Source of the DNA: an uncultured Eubacterium sp.
GTDB lineage: Bacteria; Bacillota; Clostridia; Lachnospirales; Lachnospiraceae
Length of the DNA stretch: 64,000 nucleotides
NCBI GenBank assembly: GCA_910584795.1
Contig: CAJUBZ010000002.1
Span: 62,001-126,000, forward strand
Reading direction: 5' to 3'
Shown here: piece after piece, positions 44,194-53,600 of the stretch
Position numbering within the stretch: the stretch's first letter is position 1
Layout: every line of letters starts with the position of its first letter
Translations under genes and position numbers: made by a program
The notes under the pieces: generated by a model
Databases searched by the model: none
The model's input: the letters and a program-made list of their open reading frames with translations, nothing else
Told to the model about the DNA's origin: nothing

Positions 44194-45076
44194 TGAGAAA
44201 ACTTTAAAATTGTTATGGGCAAAATCTGGAGGAAAATGTGCTTTTCCTGGTTGCGAATTGGATTTGATTAGTGAGGATGGAAGTGTGATTGGTGAAAATT
44301 GTCATATAATTGCACGGAAGGAAAATGGAGCACGTGGAAAAGAACAGATAGATGAAGATGAAATAAATAGTGAAGAAAATTTGATTCTTTTATGTCGTAA
44401 TCATCATAAGATTGTTGATGATTTTCCTGAGAAGTATACCGTTCAGATTTTAAGACAGTATAAAAAACAGCATGAGGAAAATATTAGAGTGAAATTAAAT
44501 AGAGGAAAGCCATGGAATGTGAATTTTTCTCAAATATACTATATGAACATAAAAAGAATTAGAATGCTCGCAGCACAACAAGGGATTTTTCTTCAGGATG
44601 AGATTGAAAATAATTATTGTCTTCATAGTTTAGGTTGGGAACTGAATAACCTAATGTATAAAATCGAAAGTTTGATAGAGGGATTAGAAATTAGTGCAGG
44701 ACAATTAATTGATGATTGGAGGCAACTTAAGGTTGGGCAGTTTGTTACAATAAATGGGAATTTTTATACAAAAAATGTACCATTAGCTAGTGATGTTTGT
44801 TCTAATAAATATCATGCCACTGGTGATTTAAAGAAAGATGCTCATTTACATCGAAGATATGGCTCAAAGAAATGTGTATTAACATTGAATCCTCGTTGGC
44901 TTGCAACAAGTACAGCATTTGTTAATTTTAAATCAGGGAGGGTAGATGTGGCAGGGTTTGGATTAATCACAAGTATGGATGATAAAAAAATGATAGTTAC
45001 TCCATATATTTTAGGGGTACCTAAGTGTGACTTTGATTGGATGAATATGTTTAATAGGAACTCAATATATCAATAG
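44183..45076 (+). CDS. HNH endonuclease with unknown C-terminal domain
   Basis: A 297-residue protein. The HNH domain fills residues 5-100: KLLWAKSGGKCAFPGCELDL (zinc Cys pair), NCHIIARKENGARG (catalytic His region) and NLILLCRNHHKIVDDFPEKY. This variant (CAFPGC, CHI.A, NHHKxVD) is common in defence-related nucleases. The C-terminal two thirds are unrelated to known domains: a helical part followed by a strand-rich end with WLATSTAFVNFKSGRVDVAGFG. Start overlaps the upstream gene, so both are made together. The target is unknown. Confidence 0.75.
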   Translation: MNISEKTLKLLWAKSGGKCAFPGCELDLISEDGSVIGENCHIIARKENGARGKEQIDEDEINSEENLILLCRNHHKIVDDFPEKYTVQILRQYKKQHEENIRVKLNRGKPWNVNFSQIYYMNIKRIRMLAAQQGIFLQDEIENNYCLHSLGWELNNLMYKIESLIEGLEISAGQLIDDWRQLKVGQFVTINGNFYTKNVPLASDVCSNKYHATGDLKKDAHLHRRYGSKKCVLTLNPRWLATSTAFVNFKSGRVDVAGFGLITSMDDKKMIVTPYILGVPKCDFDWMNMFNRNSIYQ

Positions 45077-45201
45077 CATTGTTTATAAAAAGTTGTTGCA
45101 CTGATAAGTATAGAAAAAGAAGTGATTGTATCTAAATCTCCCACTCAAGGCATTGTGAAACAATTTGCCTACTAAAAAAATATAACTAAATATTGTAATA
45201 A

Positions 45202-45240
45202 TAAAAAGACTTTCAGGGAAATGGGATGAAAGTCTTTTTA
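45202..45240. terminator. Shared bidirectional terminator
   Basis: Perfect 14-base arms (45202-45215, 45227-45240) with an 11-base loop, A-rich on one side and T-rich on the other. It stands between the converging HNH and Spo0A-like genes. Confidence 0.85.
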
Positions 45241-45265
45241 TTATATACTAATTATTTAATATAAA

Positions 45266-45616
45266 TTAAATTTGCTTTTCACAGGAATCAATAATGTACT
45301 GTGAAACAGCATCAATAAAAAAAGTATTTGTTGGTCTTTCGGTAAGCTGCTTGCCACATACCTTATTGAGCAGTTCTCTGTTGCCGGATTTCCATATTGT
45401 CTCAATTACAGTTCTGATATTCCGTTCAACGTTGCCCGTGTTTACTTCATATTGTAGTGCAACTTCGGTATAAAGCCCCTTGCAGATATAAATAATCAAT
45501 TCTGGATTTTGTATTGTTTTGCAAATACTTGTGACTGTGTATTTAAATCCTGCATAAGAACCATTGGCTCCCAACTGTCTAAGTAATTGCTGTGTTGGTT
45601 TCATGTAGATTTCCAT
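45266..45616 (-). CDS. Orphan Spo0A C-terminal DNA-binding domain protein
   Basis: A 116-residue protein made only of the Spo0A effector domain: LRQLGANGSYAGFKYTVTSI, NPELIIYICKGLYTEVALQY, TGNVERNIRTVIETIWKSGN and KQLTERPTNTFFIDAVSQYI match the Spo0A helices, including the recognition helix VERNIRxVIE and final KPTNxxFI motif. The receiver domain with the phosphorylated Asp is absent. ATG 45616 is chosen for the GGGGG site; an upstream ATG at 45640 has none. It could bind Spo0A boxes or similar sites without phosphorylation. It sits alone in the accessory island. Confidence 0.85.
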   Translation of the reverse strand: MEIYMKPTQQLLRQLGANGSYAGFKYTVTSICKTIQNPELIIYICKGLYTEVALQYEVNTGNVERNIRTVIETIWKSGNRELLNKVCGKQLTERPTNTFFIDAVSQYIIDSCEKQI

Positions 45617-45883
45617 GTGTCCCGTCCCCCTATTCTTCATAAATTAGCGCAATGATTAATTCGTCGAAACGAGGAATCATTACAACCAAAAACGAAAATA
45701 TATTTTTCGCTCATTCCCCCTCCCTAATAGTAATTTAAAGGAATAATTTGTAAAAATCAAGAGTAAATTCTATTTATTTTGACAAAATTTTACAAACAAA
45801 ATTCATTGAACTTCTTATTTTTCTATGTTAAATTATGTAATATAGAATTTCCAAAAAATGGTAATTACAAAAGGTAAAAGAGT

Positions 45884-47215
45884 ATGGTACGGGAATATTT
45901 AGAAAAAAATGTATTTGAAGCACTGAAAGAACGTTTAAAATTTATATTTGAGGAATTTGATAACATTTATTTATCTTTCTCAGGGGGAAAAGACAGTGGT
46001 CTGTTATTAAATCTGGTATTAGACTTTCAAAGAGAGTATTATCCTGATAAAAAAATCGGGGTTTTTCACTTGGATTTTGAAGCACAGTATACAGTTACAA
46101 CAGAGTATGTAGAGAGAACTTTTGAAAAAATTAAGGAGAATGTGGAACCTTACTGGGTATGTCTTCCAATGGCAACAAGAACAGCATTAAGCAGTTACGA
46201 AATGTACTGGTATCCTTGGGATGATAAGAAACGTGATAGCTGGGTTAGAAATATGCCGAATAAAGAATATGTTATTAATCTGGAAAATAATCCGATTACT
46301 ACATACAAATATCGTATGCATCAGGAAAATCTGTCCAAGCAGTTTGGAAGATGGTATAGAATATCTCATGACAATAAAAAAACAGTTTGTTTGTTGGGGC
46401 TGCGTGCAGATGAATCGGTGCAGAGGTATAGTGGATTTTTAAACAAAAAATATGGTTATAAAGGAGAATGCTGGATTAGTAAACAGTTTAAAGATGTGTG
46501 GTGTGCTTCACCTCTTTTTGATTGGAGTACGGAAGATGTATGGCATGCAAATTATTTGTTTGACTACGATTATAACCGCTTATATGACTTATATTATAAG
46601 GCAGGATTAAAGGTATCTCAGATGCGCGTAGCATCTCCTTTTAATGATTATTCGAAAGAGTCTTTGAATCTATACCGAATTATTGATCCGGAAATATGGG
46701 TGAAATTAGTCGGAAGAGTAAAAGGAGCGAATTTTGCCAGTATATATGGAAGAACCAAAGCAATGGGATATCGAAATGTAACTCTGCCAAAAGGACATAC
46801 ATGGAAGTCCTATACGATGTTTCTGTTAGATACATTGCCGGTACGTTTACGAAATAATTATGCTAGAAAATTTAATACTTCCATGAACTTTTGGCATAAC
46901 ACAGGTGGTGGTCTTGAAGAAGAAACTATTAAAGAATTAATAGAACATGGATATAGAATTAAGAGAAATGGTATTTCCAATTACACTGTGGGTAAGAAAT
47001 CCAGAGTTATTTTCTTAGATAAAATTCCAGATGATACAGATGATATTAAAAGCACTAAAGATATTCCAAGTTGGAAAAGAATGTGTTACTGCATTTTAAA
47101 GAATGACCATACATGCCGCTTTATGGGATTCGGAGAGACAGCAGAGCAGAGAAAACGAATTAAAATGATTCGGGAAAAATACAAAAGTGTGGAGGACATA
47201 AAGTATGGAATATAA
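45884..47215 (+). CDS. IbrA-like PAPS-reductase-family protein (DUF3440)
   Basis: A 443-residue protein. The PP-loop SFSGGKDSG (Ser33 to Ser38) and following helix KDSGLLLNLVLDF mark the PAPS reductase/ATP pyrophosphatase fold, which activates substrates by adenylation. VCLLGLRADESVQRYSGF and DVWHANYLFDYDYNRLYD match the IbrA/DUF3440 group, and CRFMGFGETAEQRKRIK is its usual end. It is related to DndC of DNA phosphorothioation, but the Cys cluster of DndC is not seen. A ParB-like gene overlaps its end by 11 bases, the normal IbrA-IbrB pairing. Confidence 0.85.
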   Translation: MVREYLEKNVFEALKERLKFIFEEFDNIYLSFSGGKDSGLLLNLVLDFQREYYPDKKIGVFHLDFEAQYTVTTEYVERTFEKIKENVEPYWVCLPMATRTALSSYEMYWYPWDDKKRDSWVRNMPNKEYVINLENNPITTYKYRMHQENLSKQFGRWYRISHDNKKTVCLLGLRADESVQRYSGFLNKKYGYKGECWISKQFKDVWCASPLFDWSTEDVWHANYLFDYDYNRLYDLYYKAGLKVSQMRVASPFNDYSKESLNLYRIIDPEIWVKLVGRVKGANFASIYGRTKAMGYRNVTLPKGHTWKSYTMFLLDTLPVRLRNNYARKFNTSMNFWHNTGGGLEEETIKELIEHGYRIKRNGISNYTVGKKSRVIFLDKIPDDTDDIKSTKDIPSWKRMCYCILKNDHTCRFMGFGETAEQRKRIKMIREKYKSVEDIKYGI

Positions 47216-47732
47216 AAGTCCGGTATATAATATTATTTCAGTTCCAATTGAGAAGATTCAACCCAATACATATAATCCAAATGCGGTTGCACCGCCGGAA
47301 ATGAAATTATTATATGAGAGTATTAAAGAAGATGGTTATACTATGCCGATTGTATGCTATTTTTATAAAGATAAAGACCAATATATTATTGTTGACGGTT
47401 TTCATCGTTATAGAATAATGTTAGAACATAAGGATATTTATGAAAGAGAAAAAGGTATGCTGCCTGTCTCGGTAATTAATAAAACTATTGACCAAAGAAT
47501 GGCAAGTACAATACGTCATAACCGTGCAAGAGGAAGCCATGATGTTGATTTGATGAGCAATATTGTAAAAGAATTACATGAACTGGGGCGTTCAGACAGT
47601 TGGATATCAAAACATCTCGGTATGGATAAAGATGAGATATTACGTTTGAAACAGATTACTGGATTAGCAGAGTTGTTTAAAGACGTTGATTTTGGTAAAT
47701 CATGGAGACCTGTAAAAGAACCAAAACAATAG
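47205..47732 (+). CDS. IbrB-like ParB-domain protein
   Basis: A 175-residue protein with a ParB/sulfiredoxin-like N-terminal domain: VPIEKIQPNTYNPNAVAPPE, a YIIVDGFHRYRI active-site-like segment and RHNRARGSHD (the conserved arginine/asparagine box). A helix-turn-helix-like segment, SDSWISKHLGMDKDEILRLKQ, ends it. IbrA/IbrB pairs were first described as regulators of immunoglobulin-binding proteins in E. coli; they are also found in islands like this one. ParB-type domains bind CTP, but it is not known whether this group does. Overlap with IbrA-like gene indicates one unit. Confidence 0.82.
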   Translation: MEYKSPVYNIISVPIEKIQPNTYNPNAVAPPEMKLLYESIKEDGYTMPIVCYFYKDKDQYIIVDGFHRYRIMLEHKDIYEREKGMLPVSVINKTIDQRMASTIRHNRARGSHDVDLMSNIVKELHELGRSDSWISKHLGMDKDEILRLKQITGLAELFKDVDFGKSWRPVKEPKQ

Positions 47733-47864
47733 CATATATTACATGCAACATATTTTTGTTATGGAGATGGTGATTTATTTGTAGACCAGTTTAAAAATAA
47801 AATTTTATCGTAATAATAAAACTTAAAGTTTAGAACTGACAATCAAATAAAAAGAGAAGGGAAC

Positions 47865-50800
47865 TTGTTAAATAAAATGAGGGATTATAACTTCAATGAA
47901 AAGTTAACTTGGCAGGAGTTTCAGGAACTGGCATGTGAGATTGTTCAAAGAAAAGAGAAAGTGCAATTACAGACATTTAAAATGGGACCAGATAAAGGAA
48001 AAGATGGTTTCTGGTTTGTTAAGGATAAATATTGGGTAGTTCAAGCGAAAAAATATGGTGATTTTAAATCATTATATTCAAAATTGCAAAAAGAAGAGGT
48101 AAAAAAAGTAAAACAGTTAAATCCTGATAGATATACTTTAGTTCTTTCTATAGAGTTAACAGAAAATCAAGAGCAAAAAATATTTTCTTTATTTGAAGGT
48201 TATATAAAGCAGAGTGAAGACTTAATAACAAAAAGAGAATTAAATAGTTTTTTATCACAAAAAGAGTATAGAGATATTGAAATTTCATATAAAAACTTAT
48301 GGCTTACAGATGCAAAATTGATGTTTGAAATGATAAAAGAGTTTTTGGGGGGAGAGCAAAATAAAAGAAATATTAGTGAATATAAAAAGGTTATAGACAC
48401 AGTTAAGACATTTAGTATTACTCAAAAATATGAGCAGGCATTGGAGCAGATGAATAAGAATCATACCATTATAATTTCTGGAGAACCAGGAATGGGAAAG
48501 ACTACTATTGCACGAATGTTGGCGTTTAAGTTTTTAGAAATAGATGGTATGGAGGGATATATTTGGGCAGAGGAAATAGAACAAATTGAATCAAAGTGGG
48601 ATGTTACGGATAAGAAACAGGTTTTTATTTTAGATGATTATTGGGGGAGTGTATTCTATGATGGAAGCAAAAAAAAGAGGTCAAGAAAACTAGAGGATTT
48701 AATTTATCAAGTTAGAGAGAACAAAAATAAAAGATTAATCATTACTTCTAGAGAGTATATTGTACAGCAAGAGATATGTGAGTCCCCAGAATTAGAAGAT
48801 ATTATAAAAAATTTGAAGATAGAATGTGTATTGAAAGATTATACTGATGCAGAAAAAGCTAAAATTCTATTTTCTCATTTGAAAGCTTCTGAGCTTGAAT
48901 ATGAATACGCACTAAATATTTTTTACACATGTGATGAAATTATTAAAAATATTGGGTATAGTCCAAGAATTATAGAAAAGTTTTTGAAGTTAAACAATAG
49001 TATGGAATATACACCATATGAATATACCAATGCCTTATTGGAGTATTTAGAATATCCAGAAAATTTTTGGAGGAATATTTTTAAAGAATTATCTGAAGAA
49101 GCTAGAATCATAACGATGATTATAGCAATCTCTTATACTCCAATTGGGATAAATGATATACGAAAAAACTATGGAAAGTATATTCAGTATTATGCAAAAG
49201 ATAAAAAAGTAAAAGCTTTTGAAGCATGTATATCTGAATTGGAAAAAACGTTTGTATTTACTTATTGGGATGAGGAAATGGAAGATATCAGAATAGAGTT
49301 TGATAATCCCTCTATTATAGATTTTTTATATTTATATATAAATGAAAATCAGGAATTTTACGTTCATAAATTGTGCAAAATTAGTGTTTTTTATAACCAA
49401 CTTCTGACATTAATAGATTGTTTTGAATATTATGATGAAGATCTTAGTCGTGGTATTGAAAAAAGATGTGTTATGGAATTTTATGATTTGCCAATGAAGT
49501 TGCGAGACTATGGGGAAAAGGAATTAGGAGAATATGTAGAAGATAAAAGTAGTTGGTCAGGAAGAGCATTTCATTTATTGAGAGTTTCAAGAGGTGGAAA
49601 ATATGATAAAATAAAAGAATTTATCTATTGTTTTATTAATACCTTTTTTGAGAACCAAGAGAAACATTTGCCATCTGATGTGGGAGATGAACTAATTGAT
49701 TATATAGGACTTGTAAGGTTAGCAGAGAAAGAGGGATTGCATTTTGATGGCAAGGTTATAATGGAGAAATATTGGTTGCATTGTTATTTTGCCACATCAT
49801 ATGTTTATTTCGAAGATTTTGAGATGATATATCCAGAAATATATAAGAATATATCGTCCAAATACTTTGAATTTATGAAGAATAATATTAAAGAAATTAT
49901 TTTGGAATCATTAGAATATTTTGAAACATATGAGTATTATGAGGAAATGGATATGTTGGTAGATAATATTCCAGATATATTGAAAAAATATAATTTAAGA
50001 TATACAGATAACTATAAAGAACACATTATGAATATAACAGGGAGATATTATGAAGAATCTCAGCACAATTATTCATATCCTTATGATAAACGTGAACTGA
50101 CAAAAGAAGAGGAAGATTACAAAAAGGTAAAGGAAGAGGGATATAATTGGTTGTTTGGGAGTGCATCTGAGATATTAGAAGATGAAGAAATTACTGTGAT
50201 TATTGAGAACCAGAATATGCCTTTAAAAATAACTAATCAGTTGTTGAAAATAGTTAAAGAACAAGAGCCGTGGTATATTTATGAAATACTATGTGAAAAG
50301 CAAAATATTAATCTTTTGGAACAAATAATACGAGAAAATGAAATAGATGAGCTTCCAGAGGAAATTAATAGATTTATGTGGTTATATCTTTATAGCATGG
50401 CAGAGGGAAAAGAAGATTACATTAAAAGAATTGTGTTATTCTGTAGAAATTGTGTGGAGGAATTGCTTTATAAAGAGAATGCAGTAGTAATAGAGAAACG
50501 TTTGAAAGAATCTGTTATATTTAACGAATATATTGAGAAAAATCAGGATTTGGAAGCAGTGCTGTTTACATACATTTTTAAGAAAAAAGGAAAATGGGTT
50601 AAAGTGATTAATGAGGAATTTGTTTTGTATTGCTATTGTTTCCTATTACTTTTAGACGAAGATTTTGATTGGGATATTTTACAAGAGCATGAACCCCCAA
50701 AGCTTTTAAGAAAAGATAGTGAAGGGAGTAAACATTTCTATTATTCGGAAATAGATATAGGCACAGTTATTAATTGGCAATGGAAATGTATAATATTAAA

Positions 50801-51239
50801 ATTATTTCAGCAAATGGATAAGGAAAGATTTTATGTGCAATATGTTATTCCAATATTGCAGGATTTTCTTAATAATATGCATAACAAAGAGAATAAGATA
50901 TTGGCTTTATTAAATGAATTGAAACCTGAAATTGTGATTAATGATAAGGGTGAAGTAGTTGGAGAGCAGGCAGTTATCATAGAAGCGATAGAGATATTAG
51001 AAATTCTTGGAATAACAGAATTGCATGGCTGTTTAGAAGAAAAATTCACAAAAGAGGAAATTTCTTGTTTATTAAATAGAAAACATATATGTAAACAAAA
51101 TGGTAAAGAAACACGTGTATCTGTATATAAAGAAAAAGAGACAGATTTCCTAAAAGAATGTGGTATTTATCGTGTGTTTAATGAATTTTATGACGAAGTA
51201 AATCAATTTGTACAGACATATAGTAATAATATATTTTAG
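47865..51239 (+). CDS. Nuclease-STAND ATPase (nSTAND3-type, putative phage defence)
   Basis: A large protein of 1120-1124 residues; TTG 47865 and ATG 47877 are both possible, since the AAGG site fits neither perfectly. Residues 1-70 resemble an Mrr/PD-(D/E)XK nuclease domain: WQEFQELACEIV, Asp47 in PDKGKDGFW and Gln60-X-Lys62 in WVVQAKKYGD. An ATPase domain follows with Walker A GEPGMGKT (206-213) and a Walker B-like ILDDYWG (Asp257-Asp258), the DDxxG form of nSTAND3 proteins. The rest, to the end, is an all-helical sensor region without TPR or WD motifs. In related Avs-type proteins the sensor binds a phage protein and releases the nuclease. Confidence 0.8.
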   Translation: MLNKMRDYNFNEKLTWQEFQELACEIVQRKEKVQLQTFKMGPDKGKDGFWFVKDKYWVVQAKKYGDFKSLYSKLQKEEVKKVKQLNPDRYTLVLSIELTENQEQKIFSLFEGYIKQSEDLITKRELNSFLSQKEYRDIEISYKNLWLTDAKLMFEMIKEFLGGEQNKRNISEYKKVIDTVKTFSITQKYEQALEQMNKNHTIIISGEPGMGKTTIARMLAFKFLEIDGMEGYIWAEEIEQIESKWDVTDKKQVFILDDYWGSVFYDGSKKKRSRKLEDLIYQVRENKNKRLIITSREYIVQQEICESPELEDIIKNLKIECVLKDYTDAEKAKILFSHLKASELEYEYALNIFYTCDEIIKNIGYSPRIIEKFLKLNNSMEYTPYEYTNALLEYLEYPENFWRNIFKELSEEARIITMIIAISYTPIGINDIRKNYGKYIQYYAKDKKVKAFEACISELEKTFVFTYWDEEMEDIRIEFDNPSIIDFLYLYINENQEFYVHKLCKISVFYNQLLTLIDCFEYYDEDLSRGIEKRCVMEFYDLPMKLRDYGEKELGEYVEDKSSWSGRAFHLLRVSRGGKYDKIKEFIYCFINTFFENQEKHLPSDVGDELIDYIGLVRLAEKEGLHFDGKVIMEKYWLHCYFATSYVYFEDFEMIYPEIYKNISSKYFEFMKNNIKEIILESLEYFETYEYYEEMDMLVDNIPDILKKYNLRYTDNYKEHIMNITGRYYEESQHNYSYPYDKRELTKEEEDYKKVKEEGYNWLFGSASEILEDEEITVIIENQNMPLKITNQLLKIVKEQEPWYIYEILCEKQNINLLEQIIRENEIDELPEEINRFMWLYLYSMAEGKEDYIKRIVLFCRNCVEELLYKENAVVIEKRLKESVIFNEYIEKNQDLEAVLFTYIFKKKGKWVKVINEEFVLYCYCFLLLLDEDFDWDILQEHEPPKLLRKDSEGSKHFYYSEIDIGTVINWQWKCIILKLFQQMDKERFYVQYVIPILQDFLNNMHNKENKILALLNELKPEIVINDKGEVVGEQAVIIEAIEILEILGITELHGCLEEKFTKEEISCLLNRKHICKQNGKETRVSVYKEKETDFLKECGIYRVFNEFYDEVNQFVQTYSNNIF

Positions 51240-51308
51240 TGTTTTATATAAATATAAAAGCTGAAGGATAGTTTTTTCTTATAAGCAATACCAGGGTATA
51301 AGAAAAAA

Positions 51309-52115
51309 TCATCTACTATATAAAAATCCAATCAGCCAATTTACCAGTTTGCAAGGTAGAAATTTTATCAACAGACTGATGCATTTATAAGTGAAACCGA
51401 TTGTATACAGTGGTTTCACTTTCTTTTTGAGAGCAATTTTTGCAATATATGCTCCGGCTTTTTCCGGTTTCATACCACGCTGCTCATTCTGTTCCATCTT
51501 CGTTACACTTCGGGATATTCGACCATCGTATTCAGCATCGCCCAAAGCAGATTTATTTCTCGCATCTGTAAACCCAGTAGTAATGTCTCCTGGGAGAATG
51601 GCTGCAACACTGATACCGTAAGGTTTTACTTCATTAGCAAGAGCGGCACTGTAAGCATTAATAGCAGCTTTGGATACAGAGTAATAAGTCTGAAATGGAA
51701 TGGGAGCAATTGCAGCAACAGAACTGATATTAATAATACGTCCATGACCGTTTTTTCTCATAATTGGAAGAACAGCTTTGGTTACATAAACCATTCCAAA
51801 AAAATTTACATCCATTTGTTTTTTTACATCTATATTTTCAGTAAATTCTACAGCACCTGAAATACCGAATCCTGCACAATTCACAAGAATATCAATACGT
51901 CCTTCTTTTTTTAATATTTGTTTTATTGCATAAGATACCAATGATTCATCTGTAACGTCTGCATAGATATGGGTAATTCTAGAATGCTGAATATTTCTTC
52001 TACTTAGTTCATATACAGTGCAGCCAGAATGTTGTAGTGCTTGAGTGGTGTAAAGACCAATACCGGAATTACCTCCAGTGACTACGGCGATTTTTTTTGT
52101 TGTCATTGTTAACAT
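51309..52115 (-). CDS. Short-chain dehydrogenase/reductase
   Basis: A 268-residue classic SDR: cofactor loop VTGGNSGIG at residues 12-20, NCAG near 84, catalytic Ser in NISSVAAIAP, Tyr and Lys in YYSVSKAA (YxxxK), and LPGDITTGF after. The NAD(P) preference cannot be told. The C-terminus carries a hydrophobic segment (FTYKCISLLIKFLPCKLVNWLIG) that may touch the membrane. It is convergent with the STAND gene and looks like a chromosomal gene, so the island end lies near 51240-51300. Confidence 0.92.
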   Translation of the reverse strand: MLTMTTKKIAVVTGGNSGIGLYTTQALQHSGCTVYELSRRNIQHSRITHIYADVTDESLVSYAIKQILKKEGRIDILVNCAGFGISGAVEFTENIDVKKQMDVNFFGMVYVTKAVLPIMRKNGHGRIINISSVAAIAPIPFQTYYSVSKAAINAYSAALANEVKPYGISVAAILPGDITTGFTDARNKSALGDAEYDGRISRSVTKMEQNEQRGMKPEKAGAYIAKIALKKKVKPLYTIGFTYKCISLLIKFLPCKLVNWLIGFLYSR

Positions 52116-52256
52116 AAATGTATTCTACCTCGGATTTTTTTAAACTACAATTATTGTATCATAAAAAGTGTAGAAATTGATGATTAAGTTTTTTATATTA
52201 TTATTCACATTTTAGAGATTTATAATATGTATATTTTGTTTGGAGCAATGATTTAG

Positions 52257-52568
52257 GAAAATAGAAAATACTACTCGGCTGCTGTGATATGTATTCTGGA
52301 TGGTACTGTAGATACATATAAGAAAACGCATTTGACAGATGAAGAGTATGAAGAAGGTTTATCTGTAGGAGATATACCATATGTCTTATCAACAGAATAT
52401 GGTAAGTTTGTATTAGCTTTGGGTTAGGAGTTTTCAGATGTTGCAGAACTTGGAATGTATTATTATGGAGCATTTGTAAGAATGGTTTTAGTTTCCCAGT
52501 CATATGGCTATGAAACTGGAAATAGCATAAAGATAAGTCAGGCAGAGTATGACATCGTTTTTAAAGAA
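52257..52568 (+). pseudogene. Decayed gene remnant
   Basis: One frame reads YYSAAVICILDGTVDTYKKT, then LTDEEYEEGLSVGDIPYVLSTEYG before a TAG at 52425, and continues with FSDVAELGMYYYGAFVRMV to the terminator. The start is missing. The protein family is not recognised. It probably marks the edge of older insertions beside endonuclease III. Confidence 0.55.
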
Positions 52569-52608
52569 AGCAGGAATTCACAGAATATGTGGAAATTCCT
52601 GCTTTTTT
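52569..52608 (+). terminator. Intrinsic terminator
   Basis: AGCAGGAATT and AATTCCTGCT with an inner CACA/TGTG stem, then six T. It ends the decayed gene. Confidence 0.85.
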
Positions 52609-52692
52609 GTAGCAAAAGCCCGGTAAGCAATATTGTGCGTGAAATAATGAAGTGTAACTATACTAGATGAGAGGAGTTTATAAATAAAAATA

Positions 52693-53325
52693 TTACATAT
52701 TTTTTTTACAAATATCTTTTAAACAGCATTTATCACAATAAGGTGTGGTTCTGGCAGTACAGATTTCACGACCATGATATACAAGGCGGTGGCAGAAGTC
52801 GCTGCCTTTCTCAGGAGGAATGATTTTCCAGAGCTCCATCTCAACCTTTTTTGGTTCTTTAATACCATTTACAAGACCGATACGGTTGCACAAACGAATA
52901 CAGTGAGTATCAGTAACAATGGCAGGCTGTCCAAAAACATCTCCCATAATCAGATTGGCACTTTTTCTTCCTACTCCCGGTAATTTTAACAAATCCTCCA
53001 TATTATCAGGGACTTTGCAGTCAAATTCATCTCGCAGCATCTTCATACATAATGAAATATCTCTTGCCTTACTTTTTCCAAGACCACAAGGACGGACAAT
53101 TTTTTCAATTTCTTCCACAGGAGCCTCTGCCACAGCTTCTATTGTAGGGTACTTGGCATATAATCCAGGTACGATTTTGTTTACACGTTCATCCGTACAT
53201 TGAGCTGCCAGTCTTACGCTGATTAAAAGTTTCCAGGCATCATTATAATCGAGAGAACAACTCGCATCAGGATATTTTTTTTCTAACCGGTTAATTACTT
53301 CAAGTGCTAAGTCTTTTTTTCTCAT
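52693..53325 (-). CDS. nth: Endonuclease III
   Basis: A 210-residue base-excision repair glycosylase/AP lyase. The helix-hairpin-helix LPGVGRKSAN carries catalytic Lys121; Asp139 lies in VTDTHCIRL. The iron-sulfur loop is at the end: Cys189, Cys197, Cys200 and Cys206; the first gap has seven residues where E. coli has six. Substrates are oxidised pyrimidines. A complete chromosomal gene, transcribed away from the Tad-like locus. Start ATG 53325 has GAAAGGAAG upstream on the minus strand. Confidence 0.96.
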   Translation of the reverse strand: MRKKDLALEVINRLEKKYPDASCSLDYNDAWKLLISVRLAAQCTDERVNKIVPGLYAKYPTIEAVAEAPVEEIEKIVRPCGLGKSKARDISLCMKMLRDEFDCKVPDNMEDLLKLPGVGRKSANLIMGDVFGQPAIVTDTHCIRLCNRIGLVNGIKEPKKVEMELWKIIPPEKGSDFCHRLVYHGREICTARTTPYCDKCCLKDICKKNM

Positions 53326-53422
53326 TGGTTCTTCCTTTCAAAATTAAGATAACTGAATTGTATCACAAATTAATAAAAAATCATACTGGAAACAAATTAA
53401 TAAAAGTATCATAAAAAAAGTG

Positions 53423-53451
53423 TTGACTACACAAATAAAATGTGATAATAT
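53423..53451 (+). promoter_or_regulatory. Promoter of the Tad-like locus
   Basis: TTGACT at 53423-53428, 17 bases, TAATAT at 53446-53451. The leader of about 140 bases contains GTTTAAA/TTTAAAC and no match to known c-di-GMP riboswitches. Confidence 0.7.
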
Positions 53452-53600
53452 TCACTTACCAGACAAAAGCAACGTAAAGTGTATGTTTATAGATGTTAGA
53501 ATATGTGATGTTTAAAGCTGGCATATCTATTTTAAACATTAACAAAATAAAATCCCTGAGTTGGTATATGTTTGGAATTTAAAGAAGGAGGTAAATGCCA

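Larger units (their letters stand above)
52116..52692. other. Gap holding a decayed gene and a terminator
   Basis: 577 bases with the pseudogene at 52257 and the terminator at 52569. Nothing intact. Confidence 0.6.

Noticed and set aside
53452..53594. c-di-GMP riboswitch in the leader of the Tad-like locus
   Set aside because: Pilus operons often have one, but the conserved core and the GNRA tetraloop pairing are not present.
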